Shown in pieces: positions 1 to 6,285 of a DNA stretch of 11,339 nt. The notes below the pieces were generated by a model. That model did not search any database and was not told the DNA's origin. It worked only from the letters and a program-made list of their open reading frames with translations. This DNA comes from CAYYTU01 sp964474655 (GTDB taxonomy: Bacteria; Chloroflexota; Anaerolineae; B4-G1): the NCBI GenBank assembly GCA_964474655.1, contig CAYYTU010000082.1:1-11339 (forward strand), given 5' to 3'. The position numbers and the translations under genes were made by a program. Numbering within the stretch: position 1 is the first letter of the stretch; the number at the start of each line of letters is the position of its first letter.

Positions 1-323
1 AGCGTCAGCGCGTAGTTCACCGACCATATCAGCGGCAGCAGGTAGCCCAGGGGATAGCCGCGGATCAACAGGAGTCGGTTGGCATAGACCACGATCGCCA
101 TCATCACCAAGTTGATGGCCGCGATGCGCAGAAACTCAAGCGTGAAGCTGGGCGCGGCTTCCGCGCCGGCCAACGCCGCCGCGCCGCTGCGCCCACGCAG
201 GAAGCCCTCCGGCAGGAGGTAGTAGCCCAGCGTCCAGGCCAGAACGAACAGCGCCGTCCCCAGCCCGAGGAGGGATAGAAACCGAATGTACCATGCCTTG
301 TGACAGAGTAGTTTTCTCATCAT
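1..323 (-). CDS. Integral membrane protein, N-terminal part (runs off left edge)
   Basis: The reverse strand reads from two adjacent ATG codons (323 or 320) to the window edge without a stop, about 107 residues. Hydrophobic stretches lie at about residues 15-37, 62-82 and from 93 onward, separated by a small Ala/Gly-rich loop (GRSGAAALAGAEAA). The basic N-terminus (MRKLLCHK) suits a cytoplasmic start. A purine-rich GAAGG lies upstream of the start. I do not recognise the family; a distant SpoIIM-type membrane protein is conceivable but not shown. It is transcribed away from the 795-1622 gene, so the two sit head to head across about 430 bp. Codon use and G+C match the rest of the chromosome rather than the AT-richer block to its right. 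The real frame here is supported by the membrane pattern; a longer overlapping frame on the same strand (136-513) is not. Confidence 0.72.
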   Translation of the reverse strand, partial: MMRKLLCHKAWYIRFLSLLGLGTALFVLAWTLGYYLLPEGFLRGRSGAAALAGAEAAPSFTLEFLRIAAINLVMMAIVVYANRLLLIRGYPLGYLLPLIWSVNYALT

Positions 324-756
324 CTTCGCCTGCCTTCTTTTTCGATTGCTGAAACGAGGCTTGTCGACTTGATGCTACAATAGGATAACATACAAGGCCA
401 TCTGGCACACCGACCGCCTGGGGAGTTATAGTTCTGGTCAGATAGTCAGTCTTCTCCCTGGTCAGGTGGGCAGGGAGGTGCAGGAGGGAGTACCTCGGAT
501 GAAGGAAATACACGATAAGGACGCTTGTGGAAATAAAAACTGTTACAGTTCTGATGTTTTGGGCTGTCGATAGATCGTTGACCTTGAGCTATTGCGAAAT
601 TTAGAAGTGTCACATCGTGCATTTCCAATATCCGCGGTACTCACTCCGCCGCCATTGAGAATCACAAAGCCAAAATGCGCTCTGTGTAGGTTCCCCACCA
701 AAACCTGTTTGCATCGATTTTCAGGCTATAGTAAAATTGAGAGGGGAGCAAGTGTG
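324..756. other. Intergenic region without a convincing gene
   Basis: No reading frame here has a start with a ribosome site or a protein-like composition. Visible small structures are a 7-bp dyad CTCCCTG/CAGGGAG (454-460 with 471-477), the sequence CTGGTCAG twice (434-441 and 458-465), and a perfect 5-3-5 dyad AACTGTTACAGTT (538-550) that could be an operator. The G+C falls from left to right, marking entry into the AT-richer block. The divergent promoters of the two flanking genes should lie here; only the rightward one gives a readable match (709-737). Confidence 0.5.
709..737 (+). promoter_or_regulatory. Candidate sigma-70-type promoter for the 757/795 genes
   Basis: TTGCAT (709-714) and TAAAAT (732-737) are separated by exactly 17 bp, close to the TTGACA/TATAAT consensus. 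Transcription would start near 744, leaving a very short leader that still holds GGAG before the ATG at 757. The match is by eye only, and the region is AT-rich, so chance is possible. Confidence 0.35.
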
Positions 757-795
757 ATGACCTTGCACGATATAAAGATGGGATTGGCAGGATAA
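757..795 (+). CDS. Possible 12-residue leader ORF coupled to the membrane protein
   Basis: ATG at 757 is preceded by GGGGAG (743-748) at 8-nt spacing, a good ribosome site, and encodes MTLHDIKMGLAG. Its TAA (793-795) overlaps the ATG of the next gene as TAATG. The next gene's own upstream sequence has only a weak AGG three bases before its ATG, so translation of the 275-residue protein may depend on ribosomes ending this short frame. The frame can be extended upstream to a TTG at 592, but that part has no ribosome site and no protein-like character. Nothing in the peptide itself suggests a function; coupling is an inference from spacing. Confidence 0.35.
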   Translation: MTLHDIKMGLAG

Positions 796-1622
796 TGTCT
801 GATTTCTGGGCACTGGTTGGTGCACCTTTTGTGTTGCTTCTGGTAGGCTTATTGGTTGAGTATTGGGTGATTCAGCCTATTCGAAATTCACAAGAGTATA
901 AGGATGTTTCTAAAGAGAATCGCCGCGATTGGGCTACCGCGACAACTCGAGCTATCAAAAGGTTTAGGAGACAGCAACCACATTACAAAGGTTTATTTCG
1001 CCGGAAGAATATCAAAATAGAGGCCACAGAAGTTAAGCGTGGGTATGCTATTATCTGGATCGCTGTCTCGAAGAGTCAGTTTTTTAGGAATAGGTCGGAC
1101 AACACCTCAGAAGTCGAAGAGCGATTTGAACTGACCATAGATCGTACTGGAGATATTCTACGTGTTAAGAGCCTGGACGTTGTCGGCATTGCCGATAAGT
1201 CGAATGGTCTGGAAGCACCAGCTTCTGTTCGTAAGAATAAACCCAAACATCACCCTAACCCCTATGCGGTGTATCTATATGTTATCATCGGATTGCTGAG
1301 TGGAACAGGAGCCTTCACCTCCAGTGGGCTCATTTACTACTTGGCAACTCCAGATCCATATTTGGGAGATATTTTTTTCTGGGGACTCTCTTTGACATCT
1401 ATGCTTTGTGGAATTGCCCTAGCCATTGGTGTGGATATACATTTTCAAATGGATCAAGCCTACGCCTGGCAAAGACTACCACTTTCCGTTATATTGGGCA
1501 TCGTTGGTGGGCCTTTGGGAATACTAGTCTCTTGCGTCGGAGTAGTCATCCTGGTAGTTATGATAGGAATTTTATCAGATTACCAAGGCTTGAATGGCAA
1601 TAATAGTAACAGAGTCTCGTAG
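795..1622 (+). CDS. Four-segment membrane protein of unknown function
   Basis: The 275-residue product starts with a membrane segment (about 5-28, WALVGAPFVLLLVGLLVEYW). A basic, beta-rich cytoplasmic-looking region follows (about 30-150) with many Arg/Lys (RAIKRFRRQQ) and acidic residues. Three further membrane segments come at about 157-183, 191-215 and 228-260. The tail is short and polar. I recognise no catalytic motif or family. The gene is clearly AT-richer than its neighbours (roughly 43-48% G+C in two sampled lines against 60-68% elsewhere), which points to transfer from another source. It lies 123 bp upstream of, and in the same direction as, a restriction-modification gene, so a defence-related role such as a membrane effector is possible but rests only on position. 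The start is set by the TAATG overlap with the small upstream frame. Confidence 0.75.
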   Translation: MSDFWALVGAPFVLLLVGLLVEYWVIQPIRNSQEYKDVSKENRRDWATATTRAIKRFRRQQPHYKGLFRRKNIKIEATEVKRGYAIIWIAVSKSQFFRNRSDNTSEVEERFELTIDRTGDILRVKSLDVVGIADKSNGLEAPASVRKNKPKHHPNPYAVYLYVIIGLLSGTGAFTSSGLIYYLATPDPYLGDIFFWGLSLTSMLCGIALAIGVDIHFQMDQAYAWQRLPLSVILGIVGGPLGILVSCVGVVILVVMIGILSDYQGLNGNNSNRVS

Positions 1623-1631
1623 TCCAATACT

Positions 1632-1668
1632 TTTGAACTTGTCAATGTTGGTCGATTTACGTTCAAAT
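1632..1668 (+). promoter_or_regulatory. Inverted repeat framing a candidate promoter of the RM gene
   Basis: TTTGAAC (1632-1638) and GTTCAAA (1661-1667) form a perfect 7-bp inverted repeat with a 22-bp spacer. Inside or overlapping it are TTGTCA (1639-1644) and TCAAAT (1663-1668), 18 bp apart, a plausible -35/-10 pair about 80 bp before the RM start. An operator overlapping the promoter would fit controlled expression of a restriction enzyme, but no regulator gene is next to it. Confidence 0.3.
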
Positions 1669-1745
1669 GCCGATCACCTCACCAAACACGGGGGGGATCA
1701 GTCAACGAGATATCAGGACAAAAACACAGATAAGGAGCGTACCTC

Positions 1746-4700
1746 ATGAGCATTCATCAATCACTCCAGGACTTCTGCGAGGCCGTCAAGACCAGCTCGG
1801 GGCCAACTGTCCAGGGGGCGCCGGAGGATCAGCTTCGCACCCCCTTCAAGAACCTGATGGTGAAATCCATCAAAACCCTGGGGGGGAGGAAAATCACCTG
1901 CACGGGAGAACCCCATTTGGGGCATATTGGACGGCCCGACTATGCCGTGCAGCTCGATCAACTCATATCCGGTTACGTGGAGCTCAAGGCCCCCGGCACT
2001 GGGGCCAACGCCGGGCATTTCCGAGGCCACAACCGCGAGCAGTTCAAGCGTTTCTCGGTCATTCCCAATCTGCTCTACACGGACGGCAATGAATGGGCAC
2101 TCTATCGGGACGGCAAACTGGTAGGCCAGATTGTCCAGATTTCCGGGGACATTCTTACTGACGGCAAGAACGCCGTGACCGCTCAGGATGCCCAGCGGGT
2201 GGAAAACCTGCTGCACAATTTCCTCCAGTGGCAGCCGATCATCCCCACCAACAAGCAAGGGAAAATCCATCTCAGGAAGTTTGCCGAGATGCTGGCTCCC
2301 TTGTGCCGGATGTTGCGCCGGAATGTGACCGACGCGCTTAAGGACCCGTCCTCGCCCCTGGTGCAGCTGGCCGGGGATTGGCGGCAATTGCTCTTTCCCA
2401 ACGCCTCGGACGAGCAATTCGCTGACGCATATGCCCAGACCGTGACCTTTGCGCTGCTGTTGGGCCGCAGCGAAGGTGCCGACCCACTGACGTTGAGCGC
2501 TGCCGTGAAGAAGCTGGACGCACAACACAGCCTGCTATCCCGTGCCCTGCGAGTGCTAACCGATCCGAAGGCTCGTAAGGCAATTGAGGCCCCACTCGAT
2601 CTTCTGGTGCGCGTCATCGCGGCTGTCCCGCCGGCCATTTTCACCAACCGTCAATCGCCCTGGCTCTACTTCTATGAGGATTTTCTGGCCGCGTACGACC
2701 CCGATCTGCGCAAGGACACCGGAGCCTACTACACACCGGTTCAGGTCGTCCACGCCCAGGTGCGCTTGATTGATGAGTTGTTGACGCAGCGACTGGGCAA
2801 GCCCTGGGGCTTCGCCGACCCCGACGTCGTTACCCTTGACCCCGCCGCCGGGACTGGGACCTATCTGCTCGGCGTCATCGAACACGCCCTGCAGCGCGTC
2901 GAAAATAGACAGGGGCCGGGCGCGGTGCCGGGCAAGGCGACCGATCTGGCGAGGAATCTGTACGGCTTTGAATTGCTGGTGGGGCCTTTCGCCGTGGCGG
3001 AGTTGCGAGTCAGCCGCGCCTTGCTCGATCAAGGTGCCAAACTGCCCGTCGATGGTACGCACATCTATCTCACCGATACGCTGGAAAACCCGAACGCGAC
3101 CCCGCTCCAATTGCCTTTTTATCTCCAGCCCATCGCCGAGCAGCACGAGAAAGCGCTCAAGGTCAAGGGCGAGGTGCCGGTGATCGTCTGCCTGGGCAAT
3201 CCACCTTATGACCGCCACGCGGCAGCCACGCCCGACAACAAGGCGGAGACTGGCGGCTGGGTACGCTGGGGGGAATACAACGGTGGGGATGATGAACAGG
3301 ATCGGGATACAATTCTGGACGACTTTATCGAGCCGGCCATCGCCGCGGGCCACGGGCTGCACGTCAAGAACCTCTACAATCTCTACGTCTACTTCTGGCG
3401 CTGGGCGCTGTGGAAGGTTTTTGAGCACGAAACGTCGCGCGGGCAAGGTATCGTCAGCTTCATCACTGCCTCAAGCTACCTCGAAGGCGACGCTTTCAGC
3501 GGGATGCGCGAGCACATGCGCCGTCTCTGTGATGAGGTCTGGATCATCGACCTGGGCGGCGAGGGCCGCGGCACGCGCCGCGAGGATAACGTCTTCGCCA
3601 TCCAGACGCCCGTCGCCATCGCCATTGCCCTGCGGGATGACAAGGAAGACCCAGACAAACCGGCCCGCGTGCATTACACCCGCATCGAGGGCAGCGAGCG
3701 GGAGAAACTGAATGCGCTGGAGGTCGTCACCGACTTCAAGAGCCTCGAATGGCGAGAATGTCCGGACGACTGGCTGGCCCCCTTCCTCCCGGCAGGCAAA
3801 GGCAGATACTTTGACTGGCCCCTTATTACTGACCTGATGCCGTGGCAACGCTCTGGTGTTATGGGTGGGCGCACCTGGGTGATCGGGCCGGACAAGGAGG
3901 TCCTCGAAAGACGCTGGCGTATTCTGCTTAACGCTGATAAAGAGGACCGTGGGGAGCTATTCAAGAATTCCCCCAGCGGTCGCAAGGTGCATAAGTCAGC
4001 CAATCAGTTATTGGCATCTCAAAGAGTACCGCCAATTCAGGGCTTGCCAAGCGATACTGAAACTCCCAAGATTGTTCCTTACGCTTATCGGTCGTTTGAT
4101 CGTCAGTTCATCCTGGCAGACGGACGGTTGATAGATAGACCAGGACGGCCTCTCTGGCGCACATATAGCAAGCGACAAGTGTATCTGACAACTCTCTTAA
4201 ACCATCCTCTTGGTCAAGGCCCTGCATTTACGGCTTGTGCTGCCATTCCTGACCGTCACCATTTTCGAGGCTCATATGGGGCAAAGGAGATCATCCCACT
4301 CTACCGCGCTACCGACGCCTCAGAGGCCAACATCGCATCTGGCCTGCTCGACCTGTTGGGCCAGACGTACGAGCAGCCGGTCACCCCCGAGGACTTCGTG
4401 GCCTATGTCTACGGCCTGCTGGCCCAGCCGGCCTTCACGGAGCGCTTCTTCGAGGAGCTGAAGACAAAGGAGCTGCGGGTGCCCATCACCAGGGACGTCG
4501 AACTGTTTGAGAACGTCCGCCAGATCGGGGCCAAGTTGCTCTGGCTGCACACCTACGGCAGGCGTTTCTTGCCCCCAGGCAAGATTCCCGGTCGTGTCCC
4601 GCAGGGCAAGGCCAAATGCACCAAAGCGGTCCCCGGTGACCGGGACGGCTACCCCGAATCCTACGACTATAACGACACCACCAGGACGCTGCGCGTCGGG

Positions 4701-5045
4701 AAGGGCGAGTTCAAGCCGGTCGCGCCGGAGGTCTTCGATTTCGAGGTCTCCGGCCTGAAGGTCGTGCAATCCTGGCTGGACTACCGGATGAAGGGCGGCG
4801 CGGGTCGGAAGTCCTCCCCGCTGGATGACATCAACCCGGAAACGTGGCCCAGTCAGTTCACGACCGAGCTACTGGAACTGCTCTGGGTGCTGGAGAAAAC
4901 CGTCGCCGGTTACCCCGAACAGAAGCGGCTTCTGGAAGCTGTCGTGGCTGAGGAATGCTTCGCGGCCGACGAGCTGCCATCTCCTCCGGAGCGTATGCGC
5001 AAACCCTCAAAGGATAAGGGCAAGTATGCCGAGCGCCTTATTTGA
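1746..5045 (+). CDS. Single-chain restriction-modification enzyme, type ISP-like (nuclease + N6-adenine methyltransferase + specificity region)
   Basis: The 1099-residue protein should both cut and methylate DNA at a specific site. Domains in order: an N-terminal PD-(D/E)xK-type nuclease with GRPDYAV (D65) and YVELKAPG (E79, K81); a helical linker; then an N6-adenine methyltransferase with DTGAYYTP (motif X, 324-331), DPAAGTGTYL (SAM-binding motif I, 365-374) and NPPY (catalytic motif IV, 485-488). The C-terminal specificity region contains PYAYRSFDRQ (778-787) followed by LIDRPGRPLW, wording I associate with type ISP enzymes. Classical ISP enzymes of about 1,570 residues (LlaGI, LlaBIII) carry a helicase between nuclease and methyltransferase; no GxxxxGK(S/T) motif is present here, so the layout is closer to type IIG. 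AAGGAG at 1732-1737 gives an 8-nt spacing to the ATG. The part around 4021-4200 is lower in G+C (about 47-50%) than the rest. Nuclease and methyltransferase assignments are firm; the subtype is less so. Confidence 0.9.
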   Translation: MSIHQSLQDFCEAVKTSSGPTVQGAPEDQLRTPFKNLMVKSIKTLGGRKITCTGEPHLGHIGRPDYAVQLDQLISGYVELKAPGTGANAGHFRGHNREQFKRFSVIPNLLYTDGNEWALYRDGKLVGQIVQISGDILTDGKNAVTAQDAQRVENLLHNFLQWQPIIPTNKQGKIHLRKFAEMLAPLCRMLRRNVTDALKDPSSPLVQLAGDWRQLLFPNASDEQFADAYAQTVTFALLLGRSEGADPLTLSAAVKKLDAQHSLLSRALRVLTDPKARKAIEAPLDLLVRVIAAVPPAIFTNRQSPWLYFYEDFLAAYDPDLRKDTGAYYTPVQVVHAQVRLIDELLTQRLGKPWGFADPDVVTLDPAAGTGTYLLGVIEHALQRVENRQGPGAVPGKATDLARNLYGFELLVGPFAVAELRVSRALLDQGAKLPVDGTHIYLTDTLENPNATPLQLPFYLQPIAEQHEKALKVKGEVPVIVCLGNPPYDRHAAATPDNKAETGGWVRWGEYNGGDDEQDRDTILDDFIEPAIAAGHGLHVKNLYNLYVYFWRWALWKVFEHETSRGQGIVSFITASSYLEGDAFSGMREHMRRLCDEVWIIDLGGEGRGTRREDNVFAIQTPVAIAIALRDDKEDPDKPARVHYTRIEGSEREKLNALEVVTDFKSLEWRECPDDWLAPFLPAGKGRYFDWPLITDLMPWQRSGVMGGRTWVIGPDKEVLERRWRILLNADKEDRGELFKNSPSGRKVHKSANQLLASQRVPPIQGLPSDTETPKIVPYAYRSFDRQFILADGRLIDRPGRPLWRTYSKRQVYLTTLLNHPLGQGPAFTACAAIPDRHHFRGSYGAKEIIPLYRATDASEANIASGLLDLLGQTYEQPVTPEDFVAYVYGLLAQPAFTERFFEELKTKELRVPITRDVELFENVRQIGAKLLWLHTYGRRFLPPGKIPGRVPQGKAKCTKAVPGDRDGYPESYDYNDTTRTLRVGKGEFKPVAPEVFDFEVSGLKVVQSWLDYRMKGGAGRKSSPLDDINPETWPSQFTTELLELLWVLEKTVAGYPEQKRLLEAVVAEECFAADELPSPPERMRKPSKDKGKYAERLI

Positions 5046-5068
5046 CCTGGATGCGCCTCAAATCAGTT

Positions 5069-5102
5069 AGGCCTGACAGGTTTCTGTAAACCCGTCAAGC
5101 CT
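5069..5102. repeat. REP-like hairpin repeat downstream of the RM gene
   Basis: A 34-bp inverted repeat: AGGC-C-TGAC-A-GGTTT, loop CTGT, AAACC-C-GTCA-A-GCCT. Thirteen of fifteen positions pair on the plus strand; the two exceptions are C/A. Read on the minus strand both exceptions become G/U, giving an unbroken 15-pair RNA stem. No T-run follows in either direction, so it is a poor terminator. The CCTGACAGGTTT...AAACC.GTCA form resembles dispersed intergenic repeats I associate with Chloroflexota, though only one copy is in this window. Confidence 0.6.
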
Positions 5103-5145
5103 GGGATAAAATCGAGAAGGAGGTGATACCACCCGGCCCTATCCC
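5103..5145 (+). promoter_or_regulatory. Orphan extended Shine-Dalgarno-like sequence inside a possible RNA fold
   Basis: GAAGGAGGTGAT (5116-5127) is close to the full complement of the 16S rRNA 3' end, stronger than any ribosome site used by genes in the window. No ATG, GTG or TTG lies at usable distance, and the next gene starts 100 bp on with its own AAAGGAG. GGTG (5122-5125) can pair with CACC (5130-5133) over an ATAC loop, and GGGATA (5103-5108) with TATCCC (5140-5145), which would hide the site. It may be a relic of a lost gene or an RNA element. Confidence 0.3.
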
Positions 5146-5227
5146 GCTGGATCGAATTTGCTGAGCTACGACGCGATGTGATCAAATAACCCTGACGATA
5201 CGACTCGATAGAAAGGAGAAAACTCCA

Positions 5228-5929
5228 ATGTCCATCAACTATGTGTTACTGGAGAACAACCTGACCAGCGATCCCGACGACTATATGGCGATGGTCAAGG
5301 CCACCGGCACTGCCGAGCTGGACGACGTCATTGATCGGATGATCGAGATGGGATCGACCGTGGTCAAGGCCGACACGCTCAGCGTGCTGGAGGATTACCA
5401 CAGCGCCATCGAGAGCATGGTGCTGGAGGGGATGAACGTCAACACCCCCGGCGCCAATTACAGCGTCAGCATCCGGGGCGTCTTCGACGGGCAGAACGAC
5501 AGCTTCGACCCCAAACGCCACGAGGTGCGGGCCGCCATCAGCCCCGGCCGGCGCTTCCGCAGCGCCATCGAGGAGCGCGCCCAGCCGGTCAAGCAGGAGT
5601 CGGTCAAGCCGGAGCCCAACCCGCTGGAGTACATCGACCTCAACAGCGACGCGCGCAACAGCGTGCTCACCCCGGGCGGGATGGGCCAGCTGGTGGGCCA
5701 CCGCCTCAAGTTCGATCCCGAGGACGACGCACAGGGCATCTTCTTCGTCGCCGACGACGGCACAGAGACGAAGGTAGCAGTCGTGGGCCGTAACAAGCCC
5801 GCCGACCTGATGTTTATGGTCCCGGGTGACCTGGACGCCGGCGAGTACACGCTGGAGGTGCGGGCCGCCGTCTATGGCAGCGATGACGTCCGCGTCGGCG
5901 CGCTGGATGAGCCGCTCACCGTGGCGTAA
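5228..5929 (+). CDS. HU-like DNA-binding protein with C-terminal DUF4469 domain
   Basis: The 233-residue product matches the pattern of HU-like proteins with a C-terminal Ig-like DUF4469 domain, best known from Bacteroidota. Residues 1 to about 118 hold the HU-like part: DPDDYMAMVKATGTAELDDVIDRMIEMG, then SVSIRGVFDGQNDSFDPKRHEVRAAISPG. A linker with Pro/Glu/Lys (118-135) follows. About 138-231 is DUF4469: SVLTPGGMGQLVGHRLKF, GIFFVADDGTE, NKPADLMFMVPGDLDAGEYTLEV. HU-like proteins bind and bend DNA; the role of this two-domain kind is not established. AAAGGAG (5212-5218) lies 9 nt before the ATG. No signal peptide is seen. G+C is high, unlike the 795-1622 gene, so it appears native. It is transcribed in the same direction as the RM gene, 182 bp downstream of it, and is closed by hairpins at 5952-6000. 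Confidence 0.85.
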   Translation: MSINYVLLENNLTSDPDDYMAMVKATGTAELDDVIDRMIEMGSTVVKADTLSVLEDYHSAIESMVLEGMNVNTPGANYSVSIRGVFDGQNDSFDPKRHEVRAAISPGRRFRSAIEERAQPVKQESVKPEPNPLEYIDLNSDARNSVLTPGGMGQLVGHRLKFDPEDDAQGIFFVADDGTETKVAVVGRNKPADLMFMVPGDLDAGEYTLEVRAAVYGSDDVRVGALDEPLTVA

Positions 5930-5951
5930 TTGAACTGTCAAGAGCCAAGAC

Positions 5952-5970
5952 ACCGGCCCTCCGGGCCGGT
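5952..5970. terminator. GC-rich hairpin after the DUF4469 gene
   Basis: ACCGGCCC-TCC-GGGCCGGT is a perfect 8-bp stem with a 3-nt loop, 23 nt after the stop codon. It is not followed by a T-run on the plus strand; on the minus strand GTCTTGGCTCTT follows, so it might stop transcripts arriving from the convergent side. It probably acts together with the next hairpin. Confidence 0.55.
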
Positions 5971-5980
5971 CGCACGCAAT

Positions 5981-6010
5981 ACCCCCGAGCAGTCGGGGGT
6001 TTATTGTTGT
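5981..6010 (+). terminator. Intrinsic terminator of the DUF4469 gene
   Basis: ACCCCCGA (5981-5988), loop GCAG, TCGGGGGT (5993-6000) form a perfect 8-bp stem, directly followed by the T-rich tract TTATTGTTGT. This is the standard form of a factor-independent terminator, 51 nt after the stop codon and just before the 22-bp array. Confidence 0.8.
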
Positions 6011-6274
6011 CAGTGGGGCTTTGGTGTAAAGTCAGTGGAGCTTTGGTGTAAAGTCAGTGGGGCTTTGGCGCAAAGTCAGTGGAGCTTTGGCGCAAAGTCA
6101 GTGGGGCTTTGGTGTAAAGTCAGTGGGGCTTTGGCGCAAAGTCAGTGGGGCTTTGATCCAAAGGCAGTCGGACTTTGGTGTAGAGGCAGCTTGACTTTTG
6201 CGCATAGGCAACCGGCCTTTGAGGAGAAGGCAGGCGAGCTTTGGCGCAAAGGCAGCTTGAGTTTACCGAAAATG
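6011..6274. repeat. Tandem array of twelve 22-bp units
   Basis: Units start with CAG or CAA at 6011, 6033, 6055 and every 22 bp up to 6253, with no insertion or deletion; a decayed thirteenth begins at 6275 and overlaps the next gene's stop codon. The consensus is CAGTGGGGCTTTGG followed by CGCAAAGT. Units 1-7 are nearly identical, units 8-12 diverge progressively. Units 1-4 alternate GGGGC and GGAGC, suggesting growth by 44-bp doublets. Each well-kept unit holds a small dyad CTTTG-NNN-(C/T)AAAG; unit 7 has a different loop (ATC) but keeps the arms. One plus-strand frame stays open through the array (from TTG at 5930 to 6346), but it has no ribosome site and would cross the terminator, so I treat the array as noncoding. 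Confidence 0.9.
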
Positions 6275-6285
6275 CAGTGGGGGTT

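Noticed and set aside
136..628. Minus-strand frames of 125 and 60 codons
   Set aside because: They overlap the better-supported membrane protein frame or lie in the noncoding gap, and have no ribosome site or recognisable composition.
592..756. Upstream extension of the 757-795 leader frame to a TTG at 592
   Set aside because: There is no ribosome site and the composition is not protein-like; only the last 12 codons have a supported start.
2930..2960. GPGAVPGKAT in the RM enzyme as a Walker A motif
   Set aside because: The Lys is followed by Ala rather than Ser/Thr, it lies between methyltransferase motifs I and IV, and no Walker B or helicase motifs follow.
5105..5135. Minus strand GGTATCACCTCCTTCTC as a 16S rRNA 3' end
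   Set aside because: It is only the complement of the Shine-Dalgarno-like sequence; upstream bases do not match the 16S 3' region.
5101..5165. Resemblance of GATACCACCCGGCCCTATCC to the 5S rRNA loop region (usual form ACACCCGG.CCCATCCCGAAC)
   Set aside because: About 15 bases match with an extra C, but the following conserved 5S part is absent and the rest cannot form the 5S fold. Chance or a very small relic cannot be told apart.
6011..6274. CRISPR array
   Set aside because: Units abut directly with no variable spacers, and no cas gene is present.
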